A DNA stretch of 64,000 bases from Bolinopsis microptera (taxonomy: Eukaryota; Ctenophora; Tentaculata; Lobata; Bolinopsidae), in NCBI RefSeq assembly GCF_026151205.1, contig NC_087078.1, positions 1,753,675 through 1,817,674 on the forward strand, read 5' to 3'. Every line of letters starts with the position of its first letter. Positions within the stretch are counted from its first letter, which is position 1. The notes below the pieces were generated by a model. That model worked only from the letters and a program-made list of their open reading frames with translations, was not told where the DNA came from and searched no databases. This document shows positions 22,990 through 34,425 of this stretch, piece after piece. A program made the translations under genes and the position numbers.

Positions 22990-25900
22990 GAATTTGGGGT
23001 ACTTAGGAAAAGGAAAACCAAGGGGGGCCCCCTTAAAAATTTTAATATTATAAAATTTTTTAGAAGAAGGGGGAATGAATTTTAAATTTTTATTTTTAAA
23101 AAACAAGAAAAAGAAAAAATAAAAAATTTAAAGGGTTTAAAAGGTTATTTTATGCCGAAAAAAAAAAGAAATTTTTAAAATTTTTCCCCCCCCAAAAAAT
23201 TTGCAAATTTTAAAATTAAAGCCGAAGGTCCTTCAATTTTCTCCTTAGAATTTGTTTTCCCCCTCGGGGTTTTTTGGGTTTTTTTAAGCGCCCAAAAATG
23301 TTCCGGGCCCTTAGGAATAGAAAGGGCCCCAAAAAACACCACCTGCCCCAAGGGCTAAATGAAATTAAAAGGGTAAAGGGAAATTAAGAAATTTTTTTAA
23401 AACAGAACCTTTAAAATGTTTTAAAAGGTATTTAAAATTTAAAAATTTGTACCAAAAAACCCTTTTAAAAAAGGGAAAAAAAAAATTAAATTGGAAGCCC
23501 GGAAAAGGGGGTTTTTTCCCGCCGGCGAAATTTTCCCCTTTTCCTTGGTATCCCATTTACCCACCTTTGAGGAAATACTAAAATTTCCCAAATGGAAGGG
23601 TCATCCAATCACAATTTGGGGGGGTTTCCCAAAAAAGGGTAAACCCAATTTGTGGATTTTAAAAATTGTTTTCCACGAAAACATTTTTAAAAGAAAACCA
23701 ATTTTTAAACGATTTAAAAATTTGGCCACATCAACAAAAAAAATTTTTTTTTACTTTTAAGGAAAACTAATAATTATTTTAAATTTTTTCCCTTCAAATT
23801 TAAAAATTACCCCCCATATTTTAAAATTTTAAAATCTTTTTTTTAAAAGAAAAAACCCCTCCAAAAAATGTTAGATTTAGGGGCGGGAAAACCATCCTAA
23901 TTTACCAAACGGGCGGTGGTATAAAAGGGAAAGTATTCGCTTTTGAAACCCGGGGAATACGTCCCCAATTTTGTTTGCCCCCGGGAGAAGGGGGGGTAAG
24001 TTTCTGGGGAAAGAAACTTTCTTTTAAAGGGAAAATTTCAAATAATTGTTAAGGGGGGGAAAAAATTTTAAAGGCGGAAATAAACAAATTTGTTTCCCCT
24101 TTTTGAGAAAAATTTTAAATCAAAAAATCCCGGGGGGCCAAATTCTTAAAAAAAATTTTGGGGTAAAGGTGCATTTTCCCTTAAGGGGGAAAAAAAAATA
24201 ACTTTCCGGAGTTTTTAAGTTCCCCAATACAAAACCCGGGAAGGGTAAGGGGGGCTTTAAAAATTTAAAAAAGTTATTTCAAGTGGGAGTCTAAAAAGGG
24301 GGGGGGAAAGTTAAAACATTTTTTTAAATTTTTTTTGATTTAAAATTTTGCCATAAAAAAAAAATAAGGGAAGTTAAAAGGGAAAATTTTGATTCAAAAT
24401 TAAAAAAGTTTAACAAAAATTTTTCTTTTCAGGGGAATTTAGATTGAAATTTAACCCAAAAAGAAGGGGGTTATGTCCAAAAAATTTTGGGTTTTTTAAC
24501 CTGGGGGGCCCCCCGTAAAAAGGGAATTTCTCCCAATTTGCAAATTTCTTTTAAAAAAAGGATTTTAAAATTTGAAAGAACCTTGGGGTTTTTCGGGAAT
24601 TTTTAAAAAAGAAAGGAAAATTGGAAAATTTAATAAGATTGATTAAAAAAATAATTGGGCCAACAATGTTTTAACCCAAAATTTTTCACTTTCCCCAATC
24701 CCAATTTAAGGAAAGGGTTAAAAAAAAACATAAAACATTTTACATCCAACCCCCTTTTAAGTTTTCCCGGAAATTACAGAAAAGGGTTTTGGGTCTTGGG
24801 AAACCCGGGGGAATTTTTTTAAACTAAGGGGAAATGCTGCTTTTTTAAACCTTTTGACCAAAAAAAAGGCTACCAAAAAACTCTTTGGATTTTTTTTTCC
24901 CCAAAATTGGAAGTAACAAATTAATTTTAAATTTTTTTGGCCGGGTTTAATTTTAAAAATTTTTTATTTTTTAATTGGAAAGAAAACAATCAAAATAAAT
25001 GGGAAATTTTTTAAAATTTGAACGGAAGAAAACGGGTTGAGGAAAGGTAACTTCAGCCCAAATAAAAGTTTCAAATATTAAATTTAAAAAAAAAATAAAA
25101 ACGGAAAATTAAAAAAACCCCGTCCACCCTTTTTGACCAAAAAAATTCCCAACCCGAAATTTTCTTCTCCTTGTCTTGAATGCCCTATGGTTAAAAATTT
25201 ACATTCAATTTTTGATTTTGGGGGCTTAAAAATGATTAATTAAATAATTGAAGGGGGGGGATTTAATATTACTCGGTAAAAAATTTTATTATTTAAATTA
25301 AAACCCGTTTTTTTCGGCCAGTTGGAAAAAACCCTTTTTTTTCGGGGAAAATTGGGAAAAAGTTTTACCAAAACCAAGGCCGGCCCCAGAAAAAACCATA
25401 AATTTCAAAATACTTTTTTTTAAAATAAGGGGTTAGATTAAAAAACCCAAAGGCCGGGGGTGGATTATCGGGTTTACAAAACCCAGGGGGTTTTTGGGGA
25501 AAAGTTTAAAGGTACGCAAGGTAATCCACTTTTTACCCAAAATAATCCCTTAAAAACCCCATGGAAAATTTTAAATATACAAAACCAAGCAAAGTTTACC
25601 TTTTTGTTTGAAAAGGGGTTGGGGGGGGAAACGGGCCCTTTTCCCTTCCAGGACCCAAAAACTCTCGGAGTTTTCCCGAAACGGCCCAAAAACCCCAAAA
25701 AATTCAGAACCGGTGTTTTTTTTAAATTTCAAATTTGAAAAAAAGGGAAAAATAATTTAAAGGGGTAGAGTTGGTCCTTACGGAAATTTAAGAAAAAAAG
25801 GTTTCAAATATTTGAAACTTTGGCCGTACAGCAAACCCCCCATCCCCCCTTCCCTTTAAGGGCCCGGGGCACTTTTTAACCCCTTTTAAAAAAAACCCCT

Positions 25901-26745
25901 TTTTGGACAAATGTTTCAAAAATTATTGGAAGCCAAAAGTTCCAAGAAATAATTCCTTTTTTGAGAAAAAGGCCTCGTTGGGTTAGGGTTGTCCGGGGTT
26001 CCCTTCAAAAATCCCAATTCCTTCATTTTTTATTTCTATTTTTTTAGGAATTTTTTTATGAACTTGCAAAGTTTTTTAAAAAAATTAAAAATTTGGGATG
26101 AGGATTTGATTTTCAAATTGATCACCCGGGGTTGTTTTGGGGGAAACCCTTTCAGCAGTTGCCATTCAACTTTTTAAAAAAAATGGAGATTTAGACGGGG
26201 GTGTGTAAAAGGAACGTTTTGACAGATGCGGGAATTTTTTACATGGACCCGGGTCGGGCCCAATCCCCAAATTTCGCGATGACTTGGTTTTAAGAGGAAA
26301 TTTTTATTATGAAGCATGGAAATTTTTTTTAAATTATTATAAAAAAAACCTACTTTTTCATTGCATTTTTTTGAGTATTTTTTAAATTTGGGATGGAAAC
26401 TTTTTAAAAAAAACCACAGATCACCCAATTTCCAAAAAATAAATTTTTGGTTTTACCCCCCAGATGAAAACTCTAATAGTCCCTTAATTACATATAAATT
26501 TTTTTATTTTAGATATTAATTTTTTATATTAGAAAGTAATAAATCTAAATTTTTATATTTTAAAGGCCTGTGCGGTTTTCCCCAAATTTTGATATAAATG
26601 CCGACAATGAAACCAAAAAAAAGGGGATTTGATCTCCAAACTGGAGAAAAAGTGTGGTTTAGTGTAGTTTACTAAAATGGACTTTTTTAAAAAAATCTGC
26701 CGAAAAACCAATTTTTTAAAAAAATAAACAAACTCTAGCATGACA
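22990..26745. other. Low-quality sequence block: garbled front of family copy 1
   Basis: The stretch is dominated by homopolymers of A, T, C and G three to nine bases long. It can still be aligned to clean copies. 23,880-24,000 corresponds to exon 6 at 40,490-40,600; 25,055-25,080 to the intron at 41,560-41,580; 25,195-25,240 to 41,700-41,735; and 26,050-26,560 to 41,850-42,340, including exon 11. Error density falls toward 26,745 and sequence is nearly clean beyond 27,400. This fits unpolished or low-coverage consensus. ORFs inside it are not meaningful. Confidence 0.88.
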
Positions 26746-26797
26746 TATTTACCTATCATGCGAAAATTTATTCTATATAATGGATCATTTCTTTCAG

Positions 26798-28980
26798 CTT
26801 ACGTAGTGTCCGGAGGGACTAACATATCATGCTTCGTGCCTCAATTCCATCACCATCCTGTCTGGACAGAAACCCTGAAGAGGAGTCAACAGCTCGAGGA
26901 TGTTCTGTCCTTCTGGACAGTTCCTCCAGATGGTGTTTTGTGTTGAAGCGAGCCAGTGCAAATGTATCTATGAGGGAAAATTCTACAATGTTAGTACAGG
27001 GATACGAGTATTACTAAGTGTCCGTGTAAATTAGATTTTCTTTTTGCCATAAACTTAATCAACATGTGACGACTCAATGAAATTTCCGGGTGTGATTCAT
27101 TTCAAAAATTTGCGACAGAGATACAATCTCGGCCATAAAATTTGAATAATTTTTAAGGTTGGAGACGTCGTTGAGGAACCTGCAGAATGCCAATCTTGCA
27201 CTTGTGCAGGTGAAGGTGCAATGAACTGTGTAGACCTAGCGTGTCCCCGCTCTGAGTTGTGCTGCTAACAGGTACAGGCTCAAAGGATGATTCTTGCTGT
27301 GGTTACTGTGCAGCTGATTGGTCAAGGTCAGTTTTTAAATCAGGCCGAAAAAAGGGTGCAAAACTTTACTTTCTATAAGGTGTTCCCATCATTCACAGCC
27401 AGCCGTTCTGACAAGGTTAGCTACACTTCTTGTGTTGGTGTGTTAATCTTATGAAACATATGTATGAAAGTCAAATAATTTTGATGACATTTCATGAAAT
27501 TTTTCATTAAAACGCCCCAAACAACAGGCAATAAACCCGGATGTGAAAGTGAACAAAGGACAGACAATAGCTCTTACATGTGAAATTGATGTGAACGGAG
27601 TGTTGAAAAGAGACATCACATGGTCAAAAAATGGATCTCCAATAACAGCAGGAATTTCAGAAGACAAGTTTGTACATTCATAACGATTATCTGAATTACT
27701 TCGCGAGAGTGTGGCCGAGTAGCACGTTCATATTAGTAATTCCATATATCTTATATCCGTTCCCTTTTAAAAATAGATCAACTAAGCCCAAACTCTATTC
27801 AGGTTGGTGCTGAAGGTACGCAACGCAGATGCTCCTGATGGTGGAGCATATTCCTGCCAAGCTGTGAAGAACGGAAAATCAGATACTGCTGACTTTAACG
27901 TTGCTGTTGAGATACCTGTAGTTCCCAGGCTGACAGTCAGTCCTGCTAAGTCGATCTTGAATTGCAAGAAAGGCAAAAGAGGATGTAAAGTTCAGTTCAA
28001 AGTCAAAACTACAGATGGCTCGGTAAGATCTCTTATAAAGAAGTCCTTTCACTAATTTATCTTCAAGTAGGTCACAGTTGTAATTACTTGGGGTTCCCGA
28101 ATTTACTAATTTCATGTTCATTAAAAGTAGATATAATATTATAATACCTTGGCTATTGAGTGCTGGGCACGAAATAGCCAAGGTATTATGTATTATAATA
28201 CCTTCCGGGAATTATATCTACTAAAACTCGGGGACACCGAGAGCTGATAATTTGCACATTTTTCCCACAAGGGTAGCGAAGGTATTATCAGCATAGACTC
28301 AGACTGGCTGGCGGCAAGTACTCAAATATTAAAATACAATAATACCTTGGCTGCTTCGGGCCGCTCGTGATAATTCCCGACAGCTTGCTGGAGGGAATTT
28401 GCGGCCCGAAGCAGCCAAGGTATTATTGTATTATAATACCTCCACTACTTCGTGCCCGCGCGTTCCCTTCAGCAAGCTGTCGGGGATTATCGCGCTCAGC
28501 ACTCAGTGGCAGAGGTATTATAGTATTTAAATATTTCAGAAAGTTACCAGAAAGATGGTAAAGATATGTAAGTTAGAGAATGGTGTCAGAAGCCAGTGCA
28601 AGAACGGAAAAGGCAAAAAAGGTTCATACAAGCTTAAACTTAGCAAGAATGTGGAGGATAGCAGTTACATGTAAGTTAATTTGTCTTTTAAATTAGGAAA
28701 TTTGTCTTATTACTTTTGATAAGTCCAATGTAAGATACGAATAAAAAATGGCGGAAACATGAATTCGAACCCTCCGAGACAATCAGGAACACACCTCATT
28801 AGTAAGTATCAAGGCCCTTGCTTTTCAGATTCGTATTTCATTTTGCCTTATATACGTCAAGATGATTACAAATCATATGGATCTTTTATATTTATATTTA
28901 AAGTGTGTTACTTCAGTTGTGTGGTTACACTTGATGGTAAAGAATATGTCTCTGACGCAGCATCAGTAAAAGTCCAATAG
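26798..28980 (+). CDS. Family copy 1: exons 13-18 of the VWD/TIL/VWC/Ig secreted protein
   Basis: Readable exons correspond to copy 4 exons 13-18: about 26,798-26,992, 27,158-27,326, 27,528-27,667, 27,803-28,022, 28,540-28,670 and 28,917-28,980 (stop TAG). They encode the TIL domain, the VWC module and two Ig domains. The last four have exactly the lengths of copies 2 and 4. The first two carry several one-base insertions and losses, clustered next to the degraded block, so I suspect sequence error more than gene death. The intron before exon 17 contains a four-hairpin insertion found in no other copy. Exons 1-12 are buried in 22,990-26,745. Confidence 0.75.
28139..28522. mobile_element. Cluster of four hairpin elements in an intron of copy 1
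   Basis: Four palindromic units lie side by side: 28,141-28,189 (17-bp perfect arms starting ATAATACCTTGGC), 28,195-28,288 (11-bp arms ATAATACCTTC), 28,333-28,432 (32-bp perfect arms, loop 36 bp) and 28,432-28,522 (11-bp arms TATAATACCTC). Each opens with an ATAATACCT-type end and closes with its complement. The loop of unit 3 (CGACAGCTTGCTGGAGGGAA) reappears inverted in unit 4. The block interrupts an intron that reads straight through at the same point in copies 2 and 4. Confidence 0.85.
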
Positions 28981-28989
28981 TGGGGAGTG

Positions 28990-30110
28990 GTAGATAAAAC
29001 GAAGACGGTGATGGTAATAGCATTACTATACCATACAAAAAATATTTTAAAAAGAAAACTGAAAAAGCTGACAGCCTTTGCAGAGATGAAGAAATCTGTT
29101 TACGTCTAGATCAGAACAATGCATTAAAAATACAAAAAAATTAGCTATTAATGCAAAAAATAACTTATGAAAATCCAATTTTTCTAAAATTTAGCTTTTA
29201 TTGTTTAACATAATTATGGGAAAAAATGGAATTATTGTTACAATTATATTTTATTTTAATCAGATGTTTCCCTTGTTTACTACCAATTTAATGAAAATAA
29301 ACATTAAGCAATCATCTTTATAGTTTATTTCATATCAACAATTTCACACATTATTGATGCATTAAAGTTTAGTTCAAACATCAACCCTTGAACAAAATGG
29401 TCCGCAACACTCTTTCGGGGAAAAATGTTCGGTCTTAATTGCTCAGATATAGCACGTTTTTAAAAGTTTGTGAACCCCAAATATAACGATTAACATTTCT
29501 CCTCAACCTTGAGAATAAACACGACATATACCTTCCCTCACGAAACGTGAGTTTTATACACTCAATCGCCGTACACATCTAACTTTCAACAATGCCTTTA
29601 GTTCACAGGCTCACCATACAAAACCGAGACAATGGAAAATGAATCAAGTGCAAAGCTTGAACGATTACACCATTAGATGAGTTACATTGTGTACATTGAG
29701 ACTTGAGTGTTCCTTATGAAGTATTCATAAGATTTGAGGGAGCCAATCGAGGGAGTAGACATGTGTGATGATGTGACGTCACGAATTTTACTTTACTTTA
29801 CTTCATTCGCCGGGTGTGGACTTGTTATGAAACAAGTCGTTCCTGGGGACAGAAATACAATTCCTTAAAACCTGTAAGGAGTATGACAGTAGGTGTACTC
29901 TCACAATGAACACACAGATAGCATTCCCTGGCAATATCAACATTTTAAGTACGCGTCAATCACGATTTAATCACTCAACTTCAAAGCTTCCTGTAGGATT
30001 TTCCCCAAGCTAAAAACGTTGCCTACGAGTGAAATTGAATTATTTATACATTGATAAAGACCTCAAGACCTGTGCTTCAGGAAAAATAATCCTCACTTCC
30101 TGCAGATTTT
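28990..30110. other. Downstream region of copy 1
   Basis: 28,981-29,525 matches the 3' flank of copy 4 (59,840-60,360), including the stretch ending in AACACGACATATACC. From there to 30,110 I see no exon or known repeat. Confidence 0.6.
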
Positions 30111-30116
30111 TACAAG

Positions 30117-30395
30117 CTCAGTATAAGACATTAACCTTGAAAGTTATTTGTTGTGTTAAATTCAACAGTCGTGTAATGCAACGTTATATACTACGCTGTT
30201 GACTAATCCAACCTGAGAGTACCTAAAGGCGGCAAATTTAGCGAATTATTCAGCTTAATTTTGTTTGTTGTCTTCAAATTTGCAGCACATTTGCCTAGTT
30301 TCCTGAATATTCTAGACACGTCTAACAGAGCCCACATGATAGAAGTTGTGGGACGGGTTAAATTGACGCAAAATATTGCTCTTTTATTATATATC
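30117..30395 (+). promoter_or_regulatory. Duplicated upstream block of the 30,401 gene
   Basis: Nearly identical to 18,172-18,518, and in both places it lies upstream of the same ATGGATCTGGAAAC start. It is therefore the probable promoter/5' region of a duplicated gene. Duplication alone can explain the conservation. Confidence 0.4.
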
Positions 30396-30400
30396 ACATC

Positions 30401-31379
30401 ATGGATCTGGAAACTATACAAGTACAAGTTCTAACCCTGACTAAAGTGACACAATTTCGATCTGTTGAAGAATTATCACGATCAAGCTCGATCGCAGTTT
30501 TTCACACTTCTTGTTTTGAAATTGTATCAAATATCGATAGCGACCCTGGTCATCAGGAAAGTTCGCACGAGATGGACCACGTTTTTCCCAATTTAACTTT
30601 AGAAGATTGTCACAGGAAGAACTTTATGATATTTCACATGTCTATAGATGTGGATACTGGCGGGGAGGTGATAATTGTTTGTTTACGTTTTAGTTGGCGC
30701 CTCTATTCAGCAGGTTGAAGAGGTGATGCAAATTTTTATATTATAGAACGCTTGTAACACTTATAACTCCTTTATTGTTACCCCCCTTTGAAGGTCCGAA
30801 TTATTTTCTGAACGAAAACTTAAAAATAACCGAGAATCGACCTTCTTATTAACTCATTTTGATGACTGTTACTGACCTAAAATTGCACGAAAAATCGATT
30901 TAACTAGGTTTCAGAACCTATAAACACTTCCTCATCCTCAAAATGGATGTTTTATATGTTAATACGAGCAACAAGCAACATATATTTTGATCCTTCGGTT
31001 CTACTCATGACCTAGGGCCTAGGGAGTTAAGCTGAAAGCGAAAGATCGAGGCAATCCTCACCTTAACTGATCGAACAGGTACTAACACAATTTTCAGATA
31101 GAAATGTTCGTTGCACTATGTTTATTGCAGCTTTGCAACTTGAGTGAAGAGCAGAGTACGAAAACACATAGCAGGTTAGCAACTCATTTCGGTGACTGTT
31201 TCTCACCTACCATTGTGCGAGACATCGATTTAGGTTGGTTTCACAGCCCAACAACACTCAAAATTCATGTTCTACTCAAACGAGAACATTTTGATTCTGC
31301 AACGAAAGAACAAGGATATCGTCTCGTTAAGACTCGAACAGGTACTATCACAATTTTCAGAGCAAAGCACGATAGCTAA
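30401..31379 (+). CDS. Possible two-exon gene, unknown product
   Basis: Exon 1 30,401-30,667 (267 bp, starts MDLETIQVQVLT, donor GAG/GTGATA) and exon 2 31,098-31,379 (acceptor TTTTCAG, ends RAKHDS and TAG) are both phase 0 and would give about 182 residues. A diverged, broken duplicate of the exon 2 region lies in the intron between them (about 30,830-31,095): both contain a region of the ACTCATTT-GGTGACTGTT type and end in GTACTA-CACAATTTTCAG. No domain is recognised. Exon 1 recurs in truncated form at 19,110. An inverted, badly garbled copy of most of this gene lies at 33,700-34,425. Confidence 0.4.
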
Positions 31380-34300
31380 GTCAAAAGGAGCACAATGAAG
31401 GTAGGTAACCAACACCATGATATAACAATCATAATAACAACTGAATCAAATTGTTTTCTGAACGACGGGCAGCCTATGCACTCCGTGATCCTGACCGAGC
31501 GACCAATTGTAATAGAGGTGTTATGTCACGTGACGCCGATCCGTCCACTCACAAACAGGAAGATTGAGCAGACGGATATTATATATATCGTTTGTTAACT
31601 TTTCTTATCTGTATTTGACCCTCTGTTCAATTTGTTATCTCTACCACAGCTTGGCTCGGCAATTTCAAGGTGCTTATATCTGTACCGCGGTACACACGCC
31701 ATGGTTACGTCATGAACTAGAAATAGTTGTACAGAATACAAGTCACATTCACATTTCACATACTTGAATTAACATTTTAACCCTAATTTTGATAGCTTTG
31801 AGCAACTAAAGTTCGTGGCTTTCAAGTGTCGCCAATCACCATGCCACACTCTAACTACACTAGTGAATTTTATAAATTCATAAGGTAAAACCTACAGGAG
31901 GACATGACAATTAGGGTTAAGTTTGACCCAATTTCCAGAAATTACGAGGTTCTACCATGTGTCAGGAGCCGTTGGGACGCTCAATTAAATAGTCCACCCC
32001 GGGTTTGACCAGGTGACATTTGAATCCACCGCTGTAGTATTGGTTGTTTATCTATCATACGTTCAATAATCACTGTTCTAACAGTAACCTGTTTACTCTG
32101 GTCGGCACCTCTTCTGCATCTGCATGAGATCAAATGAGAAACTGAGAGGGTGCATGTGAACGCTAACACGGGTGCATGTCAGCACTTGACCCATGAAGCA
32201 AATTCTTAGTTGCCTTTTAAATTCCCCTTCCTCATTTACGTTTTTTGGTTTAAAATTCCTTTTTTAACAATCCCTTCCCGTCAGAACTTTTTAACCCCGG
32301 GGAAGCGATTTCCAAAAATTTGGGACCGGGCGGAAAAAATAATTGGGTGTGAAGAGTTTTTAAACCTTCAACAATTTTTTCAGGGTTCACACAATGTTAA
32401 AACTTCTTTGTTAACAATCCCCCGGATGCTAAGGAGAATATTTCAAAAATGTGAAGAAATTTGCTTTAACCATTAAAGGGGCAAAGTTTTTCATTTCTTA
32501 TTTTCCTGCTGGGTTTGGGTTTACCCCGCCTCATAAAAGCTAGCTCTGTGGGCTGGGCATTTTACCACGTTCAACAATTTATTTCTATTTTTACACGCAA
32601 AACCCAACCACTGATGGTCATATTTATTATCATGGGCAAAAAAGTTTATAAATGAATCTGGAAACCCAAATTTAAAAGGGAAATTTTGGCGTGTCCCCAG
32701 TTCAAATTTAGTTAAACCGCCCTGCAGGGTTTTCAAAAGCTGTCCCAGGGTTTTGTTGGCCGGAAATGTAAAAAAACCCCCGGGTTTTGAACCGGGGCCG
32801 GGTTTTTAAATTATCTTTGTTTCCCTCTGTGCATTCCCACGATAGAAAACCTATTTTGGGTTCACGGGCCCTGAAAATTGGATTTCCAGTAGATTTTATT
32901 AATCGAATCACTTCGGTTTTTTGAAAAACTTTTTAGCTATAATTGTAAACCAATTGCTCCCCTCTCACAAAAAACCGGGCCGGGGTTACGTACTAAAAAT
33001 TTTGTAACTGATTTTTGTGTAAAAGGACAGCAAAAGAAAAATTCAAAAAATGGCACCTGGTCAAACCCGGGGGGGACTATTTTCATTACGTCCCAACGGC
33101 CCCCTGACAAATTGGGAAACCTCGTAACTCGGAAATTTGGGGGCCCCAAAATTTAAACCCAATTGTCATGTCCTCCTTTTAAGGGTTTTAAACCCTTTTG
33201 AATTTAAAAATTCACTATTTTAGGGTTTGAGGGGTGGGTGGGTTGGCGAAAACTGAAAGCCACGAAATTTAGGTTTTCCAAAACTATCAAAATTAGGGGT
33301 TTAAAAAGTTTAAATTCCCAATTTTGTGAAATGTAATGGCAAAATTTTGTCCCAAATATTTCTAGTTCTTTGTAACCATGGCGTTGTACCGCGTACAGAT
33401 ATAAGCACCTTGAAAAAATTGGGCCCAGCCAAGCGTTTGGGAAAGGGGTAACAAAAAAACAGAGGGTCAAAAACAGATAAAAAAGTTAAAAAAAAAAACC
33501 CCCTATTTTTTTTAATTAATAAATAAAAAACCGGTTTCCCCGGCGTAAAATTTCTCCTTTTGGGTTTTTGGCGGGGGTTGAGGGGATTTTGGGGGGCTCA
33601 CGGGGACAAACCCCCCTTTTAGTTTTTTCAATTTTGGCCCCTTCGGTCCCAAGGATCACGGAGTGCATCTGCCCGTCGTTCAAAAAAAAAATTTATTCAA
33701 ATTGTTAATTTTGATTGTTTTTATCATGGTGTTGGTTTCCAAATTTTAAAGTTTCCTTTGGGCCTTTGCATCGGGCTTTGGGTCTGAAAATTTGAATTTG
33801 TACCTGTTCGAGTTCTTAACGAGAATAATCCTTTTTCCTTTCGTTTTCAGAATCAAAAAGTTCTTTCCCTTTGGGGTAAAAAAGATTTTTTGAGTGTTTG
33901 TTTGGGGTTGAAACCAACCCAAATCGTGGGTTTGCACAAGGGGAGGAAAGAAACAATCACCAAAAGATTGCAACCTGCTGTTGGGTTTTCGTACTCTGCC
34001 TTCAATCCAAATTAAAAAGCTCAAAATTAAAAAAAATTTCAACGAACATTTCATCCCGAAAATTGTGTTTGTCCCCGTTTCGATCGTTAAGGTGAGGGAA
34101 AAGCCTCGTCGTTTTGGGTTTTACTTAACCCCCCCGGCCCAGGTCTTTAAGAACCGAAAGGGATAATGTTGGGGTTTTTGCCTTAAATTTAAAAATAAAA
34201 CATCCAATTTTTAATAAAAAGGCATTTTTCGGTTTTTTTTAAAACTTCCGTTCGAAAAAAATTCGGGGGCGGGCCAAAGGGGGGGCAAGAAGGTTTTCAA

Positions 34301-34425
34301 GTGGTACAAAAGCTTCTATAATACATAAATTTTCATCACAAACTTCAACCTCTGAATAGAGGGGGCCCCCCTAAACTTTTTCCCAAAAAAGGAAACACCT
34401 CCCCGCCCCGTATCCACATCCCATT
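30640..34425. repeat. Large inverted repeat, arms about 1.37 kb
   Basis: 30,640-32,015 is repeated in reverse complement at 33,055-34,425. Anchors are the GGGTTTGACC site (32,001-32,010 against 33,059-33,068), the AACACCATGA site (31,411-31,420 against 33,724-33,733) and GATGTGGATA (30,647-30,656 against 34,411-34,420). Paired positions sum to about 65,070-65,145. The left arm is clean sequence and the right arm is homopolymer-stretched. A one-sided quality drop in a palindrome suggests a fold-back read or assembly artefact. Confidence 0.8.

Noticed and set aside
23000-26740. Several small Phe/Lys/Gly-rich ORFs
   Set aside because: They lie in sequence that is a corrupted copy of the gene array; composition reflects stretched homopolymers.
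28139-28522. CRISPR array
   Set aside because: Repeats are palindromic, unequal in length and adjacent without spacers, in an intron of an animal gene.
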